In this document: one piece after another, positions 7,219-15,460 of the stretch
Numbering within the stretch: the stretch's first letter is position 1
How the letters are laid out: every line of letters starts with the position of its first letter
NCBI RefSeq assembly: GCF_030826625.1
Contig: NZ_JAPJNQ010000001.1
Span: 1-26,420 of the forward strand
Length of the DNA stretch: 26,420 nt
Source of the DNA: Corynebacterium sp.
GTDB taxonomy: Bacteria; Actinomycetota; Actinomycetes; Mycobacteriales; Mycobacteriaceae
Direction of reading: 5' to 3'
Notes under the pieces: model-generated
What the model saw: the letters and a program-made list of their open reading frames with translations, nothing else
Database searches by the model: none
Told to the model about the DNA's origin: nothing
Position numbers and translations under genes: made by a program

Positions 7219-8484
7219 ATGGCATTAGTCGTGCAGAAATACGGGGGATCGTCCCTAGAAAGCGCGGAGAGGATCCGAGCAGTAGCAGACCGTATTGTTG
7301 CCACGAAGAAGGCTGGCAACGACGTCGTTGTGGTGTGCTCTGCGATGGGCGATACCACCGACGAGCTGCTGGATCTTGCAGCGTCGGTGAACCCAGTCCC
7401 ACCGCAACGTGAATTGGATATGCTGCTGACTGCGGGTGAGCGCATCTCGAATGCACTGGTGGCGATGGCCGTGGATTCCTTGGGCGCGAAAGCGCAGTCA
7501 TTCACTGGCTCCCAGGCGGGCGTGCTCACCACCGAGAAGCACGGAAACGCGCGGATTACAAACGTCACCCCAGAGCGGCTGCAGGAATCGCTGGATGACG
7601 GCAAGATCTGCATCGTTGCTGGTTTCCAGGGCGTCAACAAAGACACTCGCGATGTCACGACCCTGGGCCGGGGCGGTTCCGATACCACCGCCGTCGCCTT
7701 AGCTGCGGCGCTGAACGCGGACGTCTGTGAAATCTATTCGGATGTCGACGGCGTTTATACTGCCGACCCGCGCATCGTGCCGAATGCCCGCAAGCTCGAG
7801 CAGCTGTCTTTCGAAGAAATGCTGGAAATGGCTGCGGTTGGTTCCAAGATTTTGGTCTTGCGCAGCGTCGAATATGCCCGTGCCCACAACGTCGCCCTGC
7901 GCGTACGTTCGTCTTATAGTAACGATCCCGGCACGCTGGTGTCCGGTTCAATGGAGGATATCCCAATGGAAGATGCAGTACTGACTGGCGTTGCCACCGA
8001 TAAATCCGAAGCCAAGGTGACCGTGCTGGGTATTCCCGATAAGCCGGGCGAGGCAGCAAAGCTGTTCCGTGCGATCGCCGATGCCGAGATCAACATCGAC
8101 ATGGTGCTGCAGAACATCTCCACCATCGAAGACGGCATCACCGATATCACCTTCACCTGCCCGCGCGAAGATGGCCCTCGCGCTGTGGAGATCTTGTCGA
8201 AGCTGAGCCGCGAAGGCAACTGGTCGAAGGTGCTTTACGACGACCAAGTGGGCAAGGTTTCGCTGGTTGGTGCTGGCATGAAATCGCACCCTGGTGTGAC
8301 GGCAGATTTCACCGAAGCGTTGCGTGATGCTGGTGTGAACATGGAACTGATTTCTACGTCCGAGATCCGCATTTCGGTGTTGCTCCGCGAATCTGACTTG
8401 GAAGTCGCCACCCGCGCGCTGCACGACCGCTTCGAGCTCGGCGGCGACGAAGATGTCACCGTCTATGCTGGAACTGGACGCTAA
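7219..8484 (+). CDS. lysC: Aspartate kinase, alpha subunit
   Basis: A 421-residue aspartokinase, exactly the C. glutamicum length, making aspartyl phosphate for lysine, threonine, methionine and diaminopimelate. Seen: N-terminal kinase motif VQKYGGSS (5-12), TLGRGGSDTTAVALA (148-162), DVDGVYTADPR (175-185) and two C-terminal ACT domains (about 262-421). Residues whose mutation relieves lysine-plus-threonine inhibition in C. glutamicum are wild type here (A279, S301, T311, G345, S381), so concerted feedback inhibition is expected. The ATG at 7219 is preceded by AAAGGG (7202-7207); a start further upstream would lose alignment with the MALVVQKYGG terminus. It heads the lysC-asd operon. Confidence 0.97.
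   Translation: MALVVQKYGGSSLESAERIRAVADRIVATKKAGNDVVVVCSAMGDTTDELLDLAASVNPVPPQRELDMLLTAGERISNALVAMAVDSLGAKAQSFTGSQAGVLTTEKHGNARITNVTPERLQESLDDGKICIVAGFQGVNKDTRDVTTLGRGGSDTTAVALAAALNADVCEIYSDVDGVYTADPRIVPNARKLEQLSFEEMLEMAAVGSKILVLRSVEYARAHNVALRVRSSYSNDPGTLVSGSMEDIPMEDAVLTGVATDKSEAKVTVLGIPDKPGEAAKLFRAIADAEINIDMVLQNISTIEDGITDITFTCPREDGPRAVEILSKLSREGNWSKVLYDDQVGKVSLVGAGMKSHPGVTADFTEALRDAGVNMELISTSEIRISVLLRESDLEVATRALHDRFELGGDEDVTVYAGTGR
7966..8484 (+). CDS. lysC: Aspartate kinase, beta subunit (internal in-frame start in lysC)
   Basis: Corynebacterial aspartokinase is an alpha2-beta2 enzyme whose small regulatory beta chain is made from an internal start in the same frame. Here codon 250 is ATG (7966) and GGAGG lies at 7953-7957, 8 nt before it, an ideal ribosome site inside the coding sequence. 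The product of 172 residues consists of the two ACT domains, which bind Lys and Thr at the subunit interface. In C. glutamicum the equivalent codon is GTG (from memory), so this ATG may give stronger beta synthesis. An ATG at codon 245 (7951) lacks such spacing. Confidence 0.75.
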   Translation: MEDAVLTGVATDKSEAKVTVLGIPDKPGEAAKLFRAIADAEINIDMVLQNISTIEDGITDITFTCPREDGPRAVEILSKLSREGNWSKVLYDDQVGKVSLVGAGMKSHPGVTADFTEALRDAGVNMELISTSEIRISVLLRESDLEVATRALHDRFELGGDEDVTVYAGTGR

Positions 8485-8535
8485 ACGCCGTAATTAATCC
8501 GCAACACTTCATCGCTCTGGGAGGAGACCACAATT

Positions 8536-9573
8536 ATGACCACTCTCGCCGTCGTCGGTGCTACCGGCCAAGTTGGCCAAGTGATGCGCCAGATTCTGGA
8601 GGAGCGCGAGTTCCCCGCAGACAAGGTGCGTTTTTTCGCTTCTGCGCGTTCGGCTGGCACTGATCTGGACTATCGCGGCGAGCGGATCACCGTGGAAGAT
8701 CTGTCGAAGGTGACCGTCGAGTCCGTCTCCGACGTGGATATCGCCCTGTTTTCGGCTGGCGGCGCAACCTCGAAGCAGTGGTCGCCGGTGTTCGCTGAAG
8801 CTGGCGCGATCGTGGTGGACAACTCCTCGGCCTTCCGTAAAGACCCCGAGGTGCCGTTGGTCGTTTCCGAGGTTAACCCGGAGGCGGTAAAAGACGTGCC
8901 GAAAGGCATTATCGCGAACCCAAACTGCACCACCATGGCCGCGATGCCGGTGATCAAGGCGCTGCACGACGTCGCTGAGTTGCGACGGCTTAATGTCTCT
9001 TCCTACCAGGCGGTTTCTGGTTCTGGTCTGGCTGGCGTGCAAGCCTTGGCTGCGCAGATTTATGAGGCCGGGGAGCATTCTGTCGATCTGACTTACGACG
9101 GCACCAAGCTCGATGGCTTGGATACCGCGCCGTATGTCGCCCCGATTGCGTATAACGCGTTGCCGTTGGCAGGAAACCTTGTCGACGACGGCTCCTTGGA
9201 AACCGACGAAGAGCAGAAATTGCGCAATGAGTCGCGTCGCATCCTCGGTCTGCCGGAGTTGCGTGTGTCCGGAACCTGCGTGCGCGTGCCTGTGTTCAGC
9301 GGCCACACGATGACGATCCACGCGGAATTTTCCCGGGATATTACCCCAGACCAGGCGGTAGAAACCCTGGAGCAAGCCCCAGGTGTCAAGGTTGTCGATG
9401 TGCCAACCCCGTTGGCCGCCACTGGTATTGACGACTGCCTGGTTGGCCGTATTCGCCAGGACCAATCGCTGGAAGGCAACAACGGCCTGGTGCTCGTGGT
9501 CTCTGGCGATAACCTGCGCAAAGGCGCGGCCCTCAACACTATCCAAATCGCGGAACTGTTGCTAGAGCGCTAA
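8536..9573 (+). CDS. asd: Aspartate-semialdehyde dehydrogenase
   Basis: A 345-residue NADPH-dependent enzyme reducing aspartyl phosphate to aspartate semialdehyde. Seen: Rossmann motif VVGATGQVGQVM (7-18), NSSAFR (96-101), nucleophile Cys131 in NPNCTTMAAMP, SYQAVSGSG (157-164) and the acid/base histidine His257 in SGHTMTIHAEF. The length is normal. The ATG at 8536 follows GGGAGGAG with about 9 nt spacing. It lies 51 bp behind lysC with no terminator between, so the two form an operon. It faces the YkvI-like gene tail to tail with a gap of only 19 bp and no clear terminator. Confidence 0.97.
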   Translation: MTTLAVVGATGQVGQVMRQILEEREFPADKVRFFASARSAGTDLDYRGERITVEDLSKVTVESVSDVDIALFSAGGATSKQWSPVFAEAGAIVVDNSSAFRKDPEVPLVVSEVNPEAVKDVPKGIIANPNCTTMAAMPVIKALHDVAELRRLNVSSYQAVSGSGLAGVQALAAQIYEAGEHSVDLTYDGTKLDGLDTAPYVAPIAYNALPLAGNLVDDGSLETDEEQKLRNESRRILGLPELRVSGTCVRVPVFSGHTMTIHAEFSRDITPDQAVETLEQAPGVKVVDVPTPLAATGIDDCLVGRIRQDQSLEGNNGLVLVVSGDNLRKGAALNTIQIAELLLER

Positions 9574-9592
9574 GCGAATAAACAACGCGCCG

Positions 9593-10900
9593 TTATTCCG
9601 GCTTGGTGTGTTCTACGTAGACAACTCCACCAGCTGGTGCGGTGCGGTCGTAGTCGACGTCGGGATCGTTTTCTAGCTCGTCGTCGATTTCGTCTTTGAT
9701 GCTTTGCAGGAATTCCTCGGAGCCCATGTTGGATTGGGCAGCCAGGGTGGTCAGCTCGCGGTCGTGCTTTTTGCTGAAGCGCACGCGCGGATCAACCTTG
9801 CGGGCCATCAGCTCGCGTCCGCGACGGCGACGTTGACCTTCAGTGCGCATGGTGCGGAAATTGCGCACCCAAGCCCAGATCAGCACGACGATCAACAGCA
9901 TGCCGATGTATCCCAGAACCGGGTAGACGTAGCTGACCAGCTGGCGGAAGCCAACGAAAGACAGCACGAAACCGATCAAACACGCAGCGACGTAGACGCG
10001 GAAGAACTTTTCTGGTGAGTTGCGTGTCAGGCGCTTAGCCAGTGCGTAGAACATACCGATGGCGGTGTTAAAGACCATGCCGTAAAGAACCACGGTCATG
10101 ATGTGGCCCAGCACTGGGTGCAGGCTGATCATCAGCGCCAGCATCGGCATGTCAGCGTCTTTGGTGGTCTCGACGGTGAAGTACATGCTCATCACGAGCA
10201 GCAGCAACAGGGATAGGAAAACCGCGCCACCGATGGCGCCACCGATGCCGGCTTCGCGGGTGTCCATGAAGCTACCGCCGATAACGATCGCCATGGAGAC
10301 GGCGACGATCACCTGGAAGGCGATATTGTTGATTGCGGAAACCCACCAGTTTGGCAGCGTCGTTTGCACTTCGGTCGAGGCTTGGGCGATGTTGTCCCAG
10401 TTCGGATCCACGGTGATGACGGTGTAGATCGCGGTACCCAGCACCATGATGATCAAGAACGGAGTGATCACGCCGATGACCGCGGTGGTCTTTTCGACGT
10501 TGAGCAAACCGACCAGGATGGTCATTACCAGCATGACGGAGGCGCCGATCCACGTCGGCCAGCCCCACGCTTCTTGCAGGTTAGAACCACCACCGGCGAA
10601 CATGACGAAGCCAATGGAAAACAGCGTGGCGATGGTGCCCCAGTCGAGGATTTTCGCGATGATTGGGCTGTTGGTGATGCGATCGATCACTGCGGTGTGC
10701 TCGCGGGCTTGGTAATAACTACCCAGCTGCAAAATGGCGATACCACAAATAATCATGACGACGGAGCCAAGCAGCGCTCCGACGATTCCCCAATTGCCGA
10801 ACGCCACGAAATAAGTCATGGCTTCTTGTCCGGAGGCAAAACCTGCACCGGCGAGGGTTCCGACGAACGCCATCGAAATGGCCAACGATCGTTTGAGCAT
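9593..10900 (-). CDS. YkvI-like integral membrane protein (APC superfamily, probable transporter)
   Basis: A 435-residue protein with about 10 hydrophobic segments between residues 5 and 350. The first helix bears FVGTLAGAGFASGQEAMTYF, the broken-helix signature of the LeuT-fold YkvI/YkvI-like family. The C-terminal 80 residues are cytoplasmic, first basic (RTEGQRRRRGRELMARK), then acidic (KDEIDDELENDPDVDYD), unusual compared with the core transporter. The substrate is unknown; adjacency to lysC-asd does not settle it because the genes are convergent. The ATG at 10900 has a distant GGAG. A weak promoter (ACGACA, 18 bp, TATATT at 11006-11011/10982-10987) overlaps the sigC 3' end, so it could be transcribed separately from or together with sigC. 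Confidence 0.8.
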   Translation of the reverse strand: MLKRSLAISMAFVGTLAGAGFASGQEAMTYFVAFGNWGIVGALLGSVVMIICGIAILQLGSYYQAREHTAVIDRITNSPIIAKILDWGTIATLFSIGFVMFAGGGSNLQEAWGWPTWIGASVMLVMTILVGLLNVEKTTAVIGVITPFLIIMVLGTAIYTVITVDPNWDNIAQASTEVQTTLPNWWVSAINNIAFQVIVAVSMAIVIGGSFMDTREAGIGGAIGGAVFLSLLLLLVMSMYFTVETTKDADMPMLALMISLHPVLGHIMTVVLYGMVFNTAIGMFYALAKRLTRNSPEKFFRVYVAACLIGFVLSFVGFRQLVSYVYPVLGYIGMLLIVVLIWAWVRNFRTMRTEGQRRRRGRELMARKVDPRVRFSKKHDRELTTLAAQSNMGSEEFLQSIKDEIDDELENDPDVDYDRTAPAGGVVYVEHTKPE

Positions 10901-10981
10901 GAAGAAAACAACTCCGAATCTGTGATCACGCTGTGAAAGCGCGTCCGAAAACTAAAAACGAAATAAAGAAACGTTGAACGG

Positions 10982-11011
10982 AATATAACAGTTTCTGAGT
11001 TTAATTGTCGT
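10982..11011 (-). promoter_or_regulatory. Candidate promoter of the YkvI-like gene
   Basis: On the minus strand ACGACA (plus 11006-11011) and TATATT (plus 10982-10987) are separated by 18 bp. The -35 overlaps the last codons of sigC. The 100-bp gap around it is clearly AT-rich. The predicted 5' untranslated region is about 75 nt. Confidence 0.35.
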
Positions 11012-11549
11012 ATTCTGCGAGAATATCTTTTCGCGCCCGCGCGACACGGGAGCGAATCGTGCCCACCCGTACCCCCGCGATAGCGGCGGCTTCCTCATAG
11101 GAATAGCCCAAAACCTGTGTTAAAACGAGCGCTTCTCGACGTTCATCGGGTAGCGAGGCGATCATTGCGCGCGTATCAATCCATTCACTCCAGACTGCGG
11201 AGTCTTCGTGGGCGGGGTTGAGGTCTTCTAATTCGGAATGAGATTTTCGCGGGCGGGCGCGCTCGTGGCGAATATTGTCGATCCAGACCCTACGTGCGAG
11301 TGACAGTAACCAGGTGCGCGCGGTGGAGCGCCCGGCAAAACGGGGGAGTGCGCTCATGACGCGCACGTAGGTGTCTTGTGTGAGATCGTCTGCGGGCTCG
11401 GGGCCAGCCAGGTGGGCAAGAAAGCGCCAGACGTCGTCATGAGTTTCTTTAATGAACGCGGTCAAAGCTGCGCGATCACCACGGCCAGCTTGCAAAGCTA
11501 GCTGCGTGGTGCGGGCGTCTCGGCTCGCAGGGGTGGGTTGCGCGTTCAC
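11001..11549 (-). CDS. sigC: ECF-type RNA polymerase sigma factor SigC
   Basis: A 182-residue sigma-70 family protein of the extracytoplasmic-function class with only regions 2 and 4. Region 2 contains FIKETHDDVWRFLAHL and the conserved DDLTQDTYVRVM (about 54-65); region 4 contains LPDERREALVLTQVLGYSYE (about 133-152) and the recognition helix AAAIAGVRVGTIRSRVARAR. No anti-sigma factor gene adjoins it. In C. glutamicum the sigC gene sits beside katA and governs the cytochrome bd and aa3 oxidase genes, so redox or heme status is the likely input (family knowledge). The start is a GTG at 11549 without a proper Shine-Dalgarno; the true start is uncertain. It is divergent from katA over 153 bp. 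Confidence 0.9.
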   Translation of the reverse strand: MNAQPTPASRDARTTQLALQAGRGDRAALTAFIKETHDDVWRFLAHLAGPEPADDLTQDTYVRVMSALPRFAGRSTARTWLLSLARRVWIDNIRHERARPRKSHSELEDLNPAHEDSAVWSEWIDTRAMIASLPDERREALVLTQVLGYSYEEAAAIAGVRVGTIRSRVARARKDILAEYDN

Positions 11550-11612
11550 TCCGATGACGTTACCAGCGCTGTTTGAGTTTGCTGTGGACCGTTTTCTGGT
11601 GCCCTAGTGGCT

Positions 11613-11649
11613 TTGCGCACTCGCATGTATGCAAGTAGACTATCAATAG
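11613..11649 (+). promoter_or_regulatory. katA promoter with overlapping inverted repeat
   Basis: TTGCGC (11613-11618), a 17-bp spacer and TAGACT (11636-11641) form a good corynebacterial sigma-A promoter, giving a 5' untranslated region of about 55 nt. The palindrome CTATCAATAG (11640-11649) covers the end of the -10 and the start region and is a natural repressor or OxyR-type contact point, though its half-site spacing does not equal the classical OxyR arrangement. GCATGTATGC in the spacer is a second small palindrome. Confidence 0.55.
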
Positions 11650-11702
11650 ACCTCGACCCCATAAGAGCGTCTAATCAATCGCTAACAGGAGTGAGCATTT
11701 CC

Positions 11703-13250
11703 ATGACTAAGAACATTGATGACAAGCTGGATCTTGGCCAGCGGGAGGACGCCCCAGGCACTACCACTCGTCAGGGTGGTCAGCCAATTGCCTCGGAAAA
11801 CATTTCCATCACCGCTGGACCACAAGGTCCTAACGTTTTGAACGACCTGCAGCTGATTGAGAAGCTGCAGTCCTTCAACCGTGAGCGCGTTCCAGAGCGC
11901 AACCCACACGCTAAGGGTCACGGTGCTTTCGGTGAATTCCATGTCACCGAGGACGTTTCCAAGTACACCAAGGCGGACTTGTTCCAGCCGAACAAGGTCA
12001 CCCCGATGGGTATCCGTTTCTCCACCGTTGCTGGTGAGCAGGGCTCGCCTGACACCTGGCGTGACGTGCACGGATTCGCTTTGCGTTTCTGGACCCAGGA
12101 AGGCAACTTCGACATCGTCGGTAACAACACCCCGACGTTCTTCCTGCGCGACGGCATCAAGTTCCCTGATTTCATTCACTCTCAGAAGCGCACCGGCGCG
12201 TCCGGCCTGCGTGATGCTGATATGCAGTGGGATTTCTGGACTCGTACTCCAGAATCAGCACACCAGGTGACCTACTTGATGGGTGACCGCGGTACGCCAA
12301 AGACCTCCCGTCACCAGGACGGCTTCGGCTCCCACACCTTCCAGTGGGTAAACGCAGAAGGTGAGGCCTTCTGGGTGAAGTACCACTTCAAGACCCAGCA
12401 GGGTTGGGAGTGCTTCACTGATGAAGAAGCAGCTGAGATGGCTGGTCAGAATGCCGACTACCACCGTGAAGACCTCTTTAACGCGATCGAGAACGGCGAC
12501 TACCCACGTTGGGACGTCTACGTGCAGATCATGCCGTTCGAAGACGCTGAGAACTACAAGTTCAACCCATTCGACTTGACCAAGGTCTGGTACACCGAGG
12601 ACTACCCATTGCAGAAGGTTGGGTACTTCGAGCTGAACCGTAACCCACGCAACAACTTTGCGCAGATCGAGCAGATCGCCCTGGACCCATCCAACATCGT
12701 TCCAGGTACCGGCCTCTCCCCGGACCGCATGCTGCAGGCTCGTGCGTTCGCATACGCTGACCAGCACCGCTACCGCATCGGCACTAACTACCGCCACCTG
12801 CCGATCAACCAGCCAATCAACCCTGTGAACACCTACAATCACGAGGGTTCGATGCAGTACAACTTCAACGGGCCGGATCAGCCGGTCTACAGCCCGAACC
12901 GTTTCGACAAGGGTGCTGGTTTCTTGGATGACGGTGAAACCTCCTCGTCCAACCACACCAGCTACGGCCAAGCTTCCGACTACTACGTCAACCCTGACCC
13001 ACACGGCACCGACCTGGTTCGTGCGGCATACGTCAAGCACGAGCAGGACGATGACTTCACGCAGGCACGTAAGCTGTACGAAGAAGTCATGAATGACGAA
13101 GAGAAAGATCGTCTGTCGCACAACATTACGAACGCGATGGCTGGCGTTTCTGAGGGCGTCGAGCAGCGTGTCTACGAGTACTGGGACAACGTTCACGAAG
13201 ACTTGGGCGCAGCAGTGCGCAAGAAGTTCGCTGAGAAGTACAAGAACTAA
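11703..13250 (+). CDS. katA: Monofunctional heme catalase
   Basis: A 515-residue catalase that disproportionates hydrogen peroxide. Seen: catalytic His69 in RVPERNPHAKGHGAFGEF, catalytic Asn142 in VGNNTPTFFLRDGIKFPDF, and the heme-ligating Tyr351 in ARAFAYADQHRYRIGTNYR. It is a small-subunit (clade 3-like) catalase with no C-terminal flavodoxin-like domain. The ATG at 11703 is used because AGGAG (11687-11691) precedes it by 11 nt and the upstream in-frame residues look untranslated; the promoter at 11613-11641 excludes the longest possible start. Codon choice is strongly biased (e.g. CCA, AAG, AAC, GGT), as expected of a highly expressed gene. It is followed by a strong terminator. Confidence 0.97.
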   Translation: MTKNIDDKLDLGQREDAPGTTTRQGGQPIASENISITAGPQGPNVLNDLQLIEKLQSFNRERVPERNPHAKGHGAFGEFHVTEDVSKYTKADLFQPNKVTPMGIRFSTVAGEQGSPDTWRDVHGFALRFWTQEGNFDIVGNNTPTFFLRDGIKFPDFIHSQKRTGASGLRDADMQWDFWTRTPESAHQVTYLMGDRGTPKTSRHQDGFGSHTFQWVNAEGEAFWVKYHFKTQQGWECFTDEEAAEMAGQNADYHREDLFNAIENGDYPRWDVYVQIMPFEDAENYKFNPFDLTKVWYTEDYPLQKVGYFELNRNPRNNFAQIEQIALDPSNIVPGTGLSPDRMLQARAFAYADQHRYRIGTNYRHLPINQPINPVNTYNHEGSMQYNFNGPDQPVYSPNRFDKGAGFLDDGETSSSNHTSYGQASDYYVNPDPHGTDLVRAAYVKHEQDDDFTQARKLYEEVMNDEEKDRLSHNITNAMAGVSEGVEQRVYEYWDNVHEDLGAAVRKKFAEKYKN

Positions 13251-13315
13251 GTTTTCTTGTCGCTAGCGGCGGAGTGCGTATCCGTTAGCTTGTCCGTTAG
13301 CTAGCTTCTCGCGCA

Positions 13316-13350
13316 GGGGTCACATCGATCAATCGGTGTGGCCCCTTTTT
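13316..13350 (+). terminator. katA intrinsic terminator
   Basis: GGGGTCACATCGAT (13316-13329) pairs with ATCGGTGTGGCCCC (13332-13345) over up to 14 positions, two of them G-T, followed at once by TTTTT (13346-13350). It lies 66 nt after the katA stop. Confidence 0.9.
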
Positions 13351-13459
13351 CGTGTGTTCGCAGGCATGTCCGTCGATAGGGCTGTGATCATTGTTGTTTA
13401 TGTGACTCGCCGAGCTTGTTGCCGCACCACGTGGGCCTGAGCAATTAATGTGCCAGGGT

Positions 13460-14980
13460 ATGAACGATTCTTCGTCCGCAATTAACTCTGTCGCCACCTC
13501 GCAACAAGCTGCCGTGGGTGGTGCAGGGCAATCACGGCTAGGTGCGGGGGGCGCATCAGGCGGCCGGATGCGCGGCTTGGTGATGTTGCTGTGCGTTCTG
13601 TTGCCACTGGCGGTTGGTGCGGTGATCGCGGCTGTAGCGTCGTTGAGTCCGTCTGATAGTTGGTCTTCGGCAGATGAACCGACTGGGGCTCCGGTTGTAC
13701 AAAGCCCGGGCGTCGACCGCAGCGAGTTGATCGACGCTCGTCGTGCTGCTGGTCAGGCTTCGTCGCAGGCTGGCATTTTGCAAAATGCGATCGACGAGGT
13801 CATCGCCGGCCTCGAAGGGGTAGACGGCGAAACTGAAGAATTGGTTGGCGCCATCGGGGAGGCCGCCGCTGGTGCAGACCGTTTGCGCCAAGGCATGGTC
13901 GAGCTACAGGCCGGCACCGGAAATATGGGTAGCGGGGCCAGTGAGCTTGCCGACGGCGTTGGCCAGGCGGTTGATCAGGTTGTTGGTTTCGGCGTGGTGC
14001 AAGGGCAGTTGTTGGAAGCGACTGATAATGCCATCAATGAGCTGCGTGATGTCAATGAGCCGGAAGCTAAACAGGCGATCGAGACGTTGGAAGGCGTGCG
14101 TCGTCAGATCGAGAACTTCAATTTTCAGACTGAAATCGCCAATGACTTATTGGCGATGAAGAAGGGATCGCGTGACTTAGCGAACCAGCTTAATGTTCCT
14201 GGCTATGGCTTCCACGACGGCGTGTATCAGTTGACCAATGGGGCGAAGGAGCTTTCTGCTGGATTGCAGGAGCTGCGTACTCGCGTCGAAGAGGCTACCG
14301 CGGGGCTGGATGAGTTTGACGGTGGTGCGGATCGCCTAGAGATGATGGCGAAGAGCAATAAACAAAAAACGGATGCGGTCAGCCGCGCGATCCCGGCTGG
14401 GCCGACTGGTGATGCCGAAGGCGAAGTGCAGCAGGTACAGGGCGTGTTGCCGCCGGTTGTTGCCATGCTGGTGGCAGCGCTGGTGATGTTGGCTGGCGTA
14501 GTCATGGCTGTGATGAGCTATTTCTACGCGGCGGCATGGTTGGTACAGCTTGCCGGTGGTGTGCTGGCGGCAGCTAGCGGCGCGGTGCTCGTCGGTCTGC
14601 TTGGCGACGGTCTGGGGGCTGCAACCGTTGCCATCGCTGCGGGGGTTTCCGCGTTGAGTGCATGGGTTGCTGCTGGCGTGACCTGGGCGCTGATGCGCAT
14701 TGCCGGTATGCGAGCAGGCCTGGTGATTGCCGCTATCGCCGGTATTGCCCAAGTCGGGGTTGTAGGTTGGGTCTGGCAGGCTGCTGCGAGCTCCGAGGTT
14801 GCAGCAGCGTGGTCGGCAGTGGCGGGCTTGCTGCCGCTGCATTGGTCGACTACCGCACTGAGTACTGTCGCCAATGATGGTGAAAGTTTAGGGCTGTGGT
14901 TAGCTCTGGTGGTGCTTGCAGTCAGCGCGGTGATTGGTGTGATTGTGGCGCCGTTGTTGTCTCGCCGTCGTACGAGCTAG
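13460..14980 (+). CDS. YhgE/Pip-like membrane protein with large extracytoplasmic heptad-repeat domain
   Basis: About 506 residues. A single N-terminal membrane segment (MRGLVMLLCVLLPLAVGAVI) is followed by some 260 extracytoplasmic residues with repeated small-residue heptads such as QGMVELQAGTGNMGSGASEL, then roughly five to six membrane helices in the C-terminal 180 residues. This architecture is that of the YhgE/Pip group (ABC-2-like permeases; phage-infection protein, some export roles), but the heptad region is short and no partner ATPase gene adjoins, so a precise role cannot be given. The ATG at 13460 is 8 nt after a possible -10, TAATGT; an ATG at 13448 in the same frame is an alternative. 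The 3' end abuts the convergent small gene with 5 bp between. Confidence 0.7.
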   Translation: MNDSSSAINSVATSQQAAVGGAGQSRLGAGGASGGRMRGLVMLLCVLLPLAVGAVIAAVASLSPSDSWSSADEPTGAPVVQSPGVDRSELIDARRAAGQASSQAGILQNAIDEVIAGLEGVDGETEELVGAIGEAAAGADRLRQGMVELQAGTGNMGSGASELADGVGQAVDQVVGFGVVQGQLLEATDNAINELRDVNEPEAKQAIETLEGVRRQIENFNFQTEIANDLLAMKKGSRDLANQLNVPGYGFHDGVYQLTNGAKELSAGLQELRTRVEEATAGLDEFDGGADRLEMMAKSNKQKTDAVSRAIPAGPTGDAEGEVQQVQGVLPPVVAMLVAALVMLAGVVMAVMSYFYAAAWLVQLAGGVLAAASGAVLVGLLGDGLGAATVAIAAGVSALSAWVAAGVTWALMRIAGMRAGLVIAAIAGIAQVGVVGWVWQAAASSEVAAAWSAVAGLLPLHWSTTALSTVANDGESLGLWLALVVLAVSAVIGVIVAPLLSRRRTS

Positions 14981-14985
14981 TTTCG

Positions 14986-15276
14986 TTATAACGAGATTTC
15001 GTCGGGCTCACCATAGAACTCTTCCGGAATGGAGAGTGGGGTGGGCCCTTCTTCTTTAAACTGTGCCAGCCGCGGTTTCCATTCTTTTGGCAAAGATCCA
15101 AGTTGTTCTAGCTCGTTGGTTTTCCGGTTAACCATGATCGGGCCTTTTCCAGGCTCTGGTTTGGCAGGGGCGAATAGCCACCAAGTTTCGGTTTCTGCAG
15201 CTCCGGAGAGTTTTCCACGGCGCTGGTATACCCAACGTGCGGCTTCATAAAAGGTGATCTGTTCGGAAGATTCCAT
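14986..15276 (-). CDS. Small conserved-looking protein of unknown function
   Basis: A 96-residue soluble protein beginning MESSEQITFYEAARWVYQRRGKL in the minus frame, rich in Trp, Pro and Glu (WWLFAPAKPEPGKGP, LPKEWKPRLAQF). I do not recognise a family. Support for it being real: TAAACT (plus 15283-15288) lies 6 nt before the ATG, the leaderless pattern seen at many genes here, and the codon use resembles neighbouring genes. It is convergent with the YhgE-like gene; the 12-bp palindrome TCGTTATAACGA (14983-14994) covers its stop codon and might end transcription weakly. Confidence 0.7.
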   Translation of the reverse strand: MESSEQITFYEAARWVYQRRGKLSGAAETETWWLFAPAKPEPGKGPIMVNRKTNELEQLGSLPKEWKPRLAQFKEEGPTPLSIPEEFYGEPDEISL

Positions 15277-15429
15277 GGGGATAGTTTAGTGCTCGATAGT
15301 GATCTTTGCGACATAGCACTTATTGGACGAATCTGGGTTTCGTTGTGAGCAGGCGCGATTGTATGCGCTCAGATTAATGTGCAATTTTTTCATCGATGTA
15401 GTGAAAATCATTGCAGAAAAGATTGTGTA

Positions 15430-15443
15430 CTGAATCGATTCAG
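15430..15443. promoter_or_regulatory. Perfect 14-bp palindrome in the collagen-like gene promoter region
   Basis: CTGAATCGATTCAG is fully self-complementary. Just downstream is TAGATT (15447-15452), a TANANT-type -10, with a TTG (15423) about 18 bp upstream of it, so the palindrome would fill the promoter spacer, a typical operator position. The region 15297-15549 is much more AT-rich than its surroundings and shows no gene. Confidence 0.55.
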
Positions 15444-15460
15444 GTTTAGATTTATAGCTA

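Noticed and set aside
8509..9546. 345-codon open frame antisense to asd
   Set aside because: It mirrors a strongly supported gene, has no family features, and is explained by GC-rich codon structure of asd.
9574..9592. Terminator between asd and the YkvI-like gene
   Set aside because: The 19-bp gap has no stem with a T-run.
10915..10945. TGTGATCACGCTGTGA as a GlxR site
   Set aside because: The half-sites are not in the TGTGA-N6-TCACA arrangement.
12255..13196. 313-codon open frame antisense to katA
   Set aside because: Low-complexity Val/Leu-rich product is the mirror of biased katA codons.
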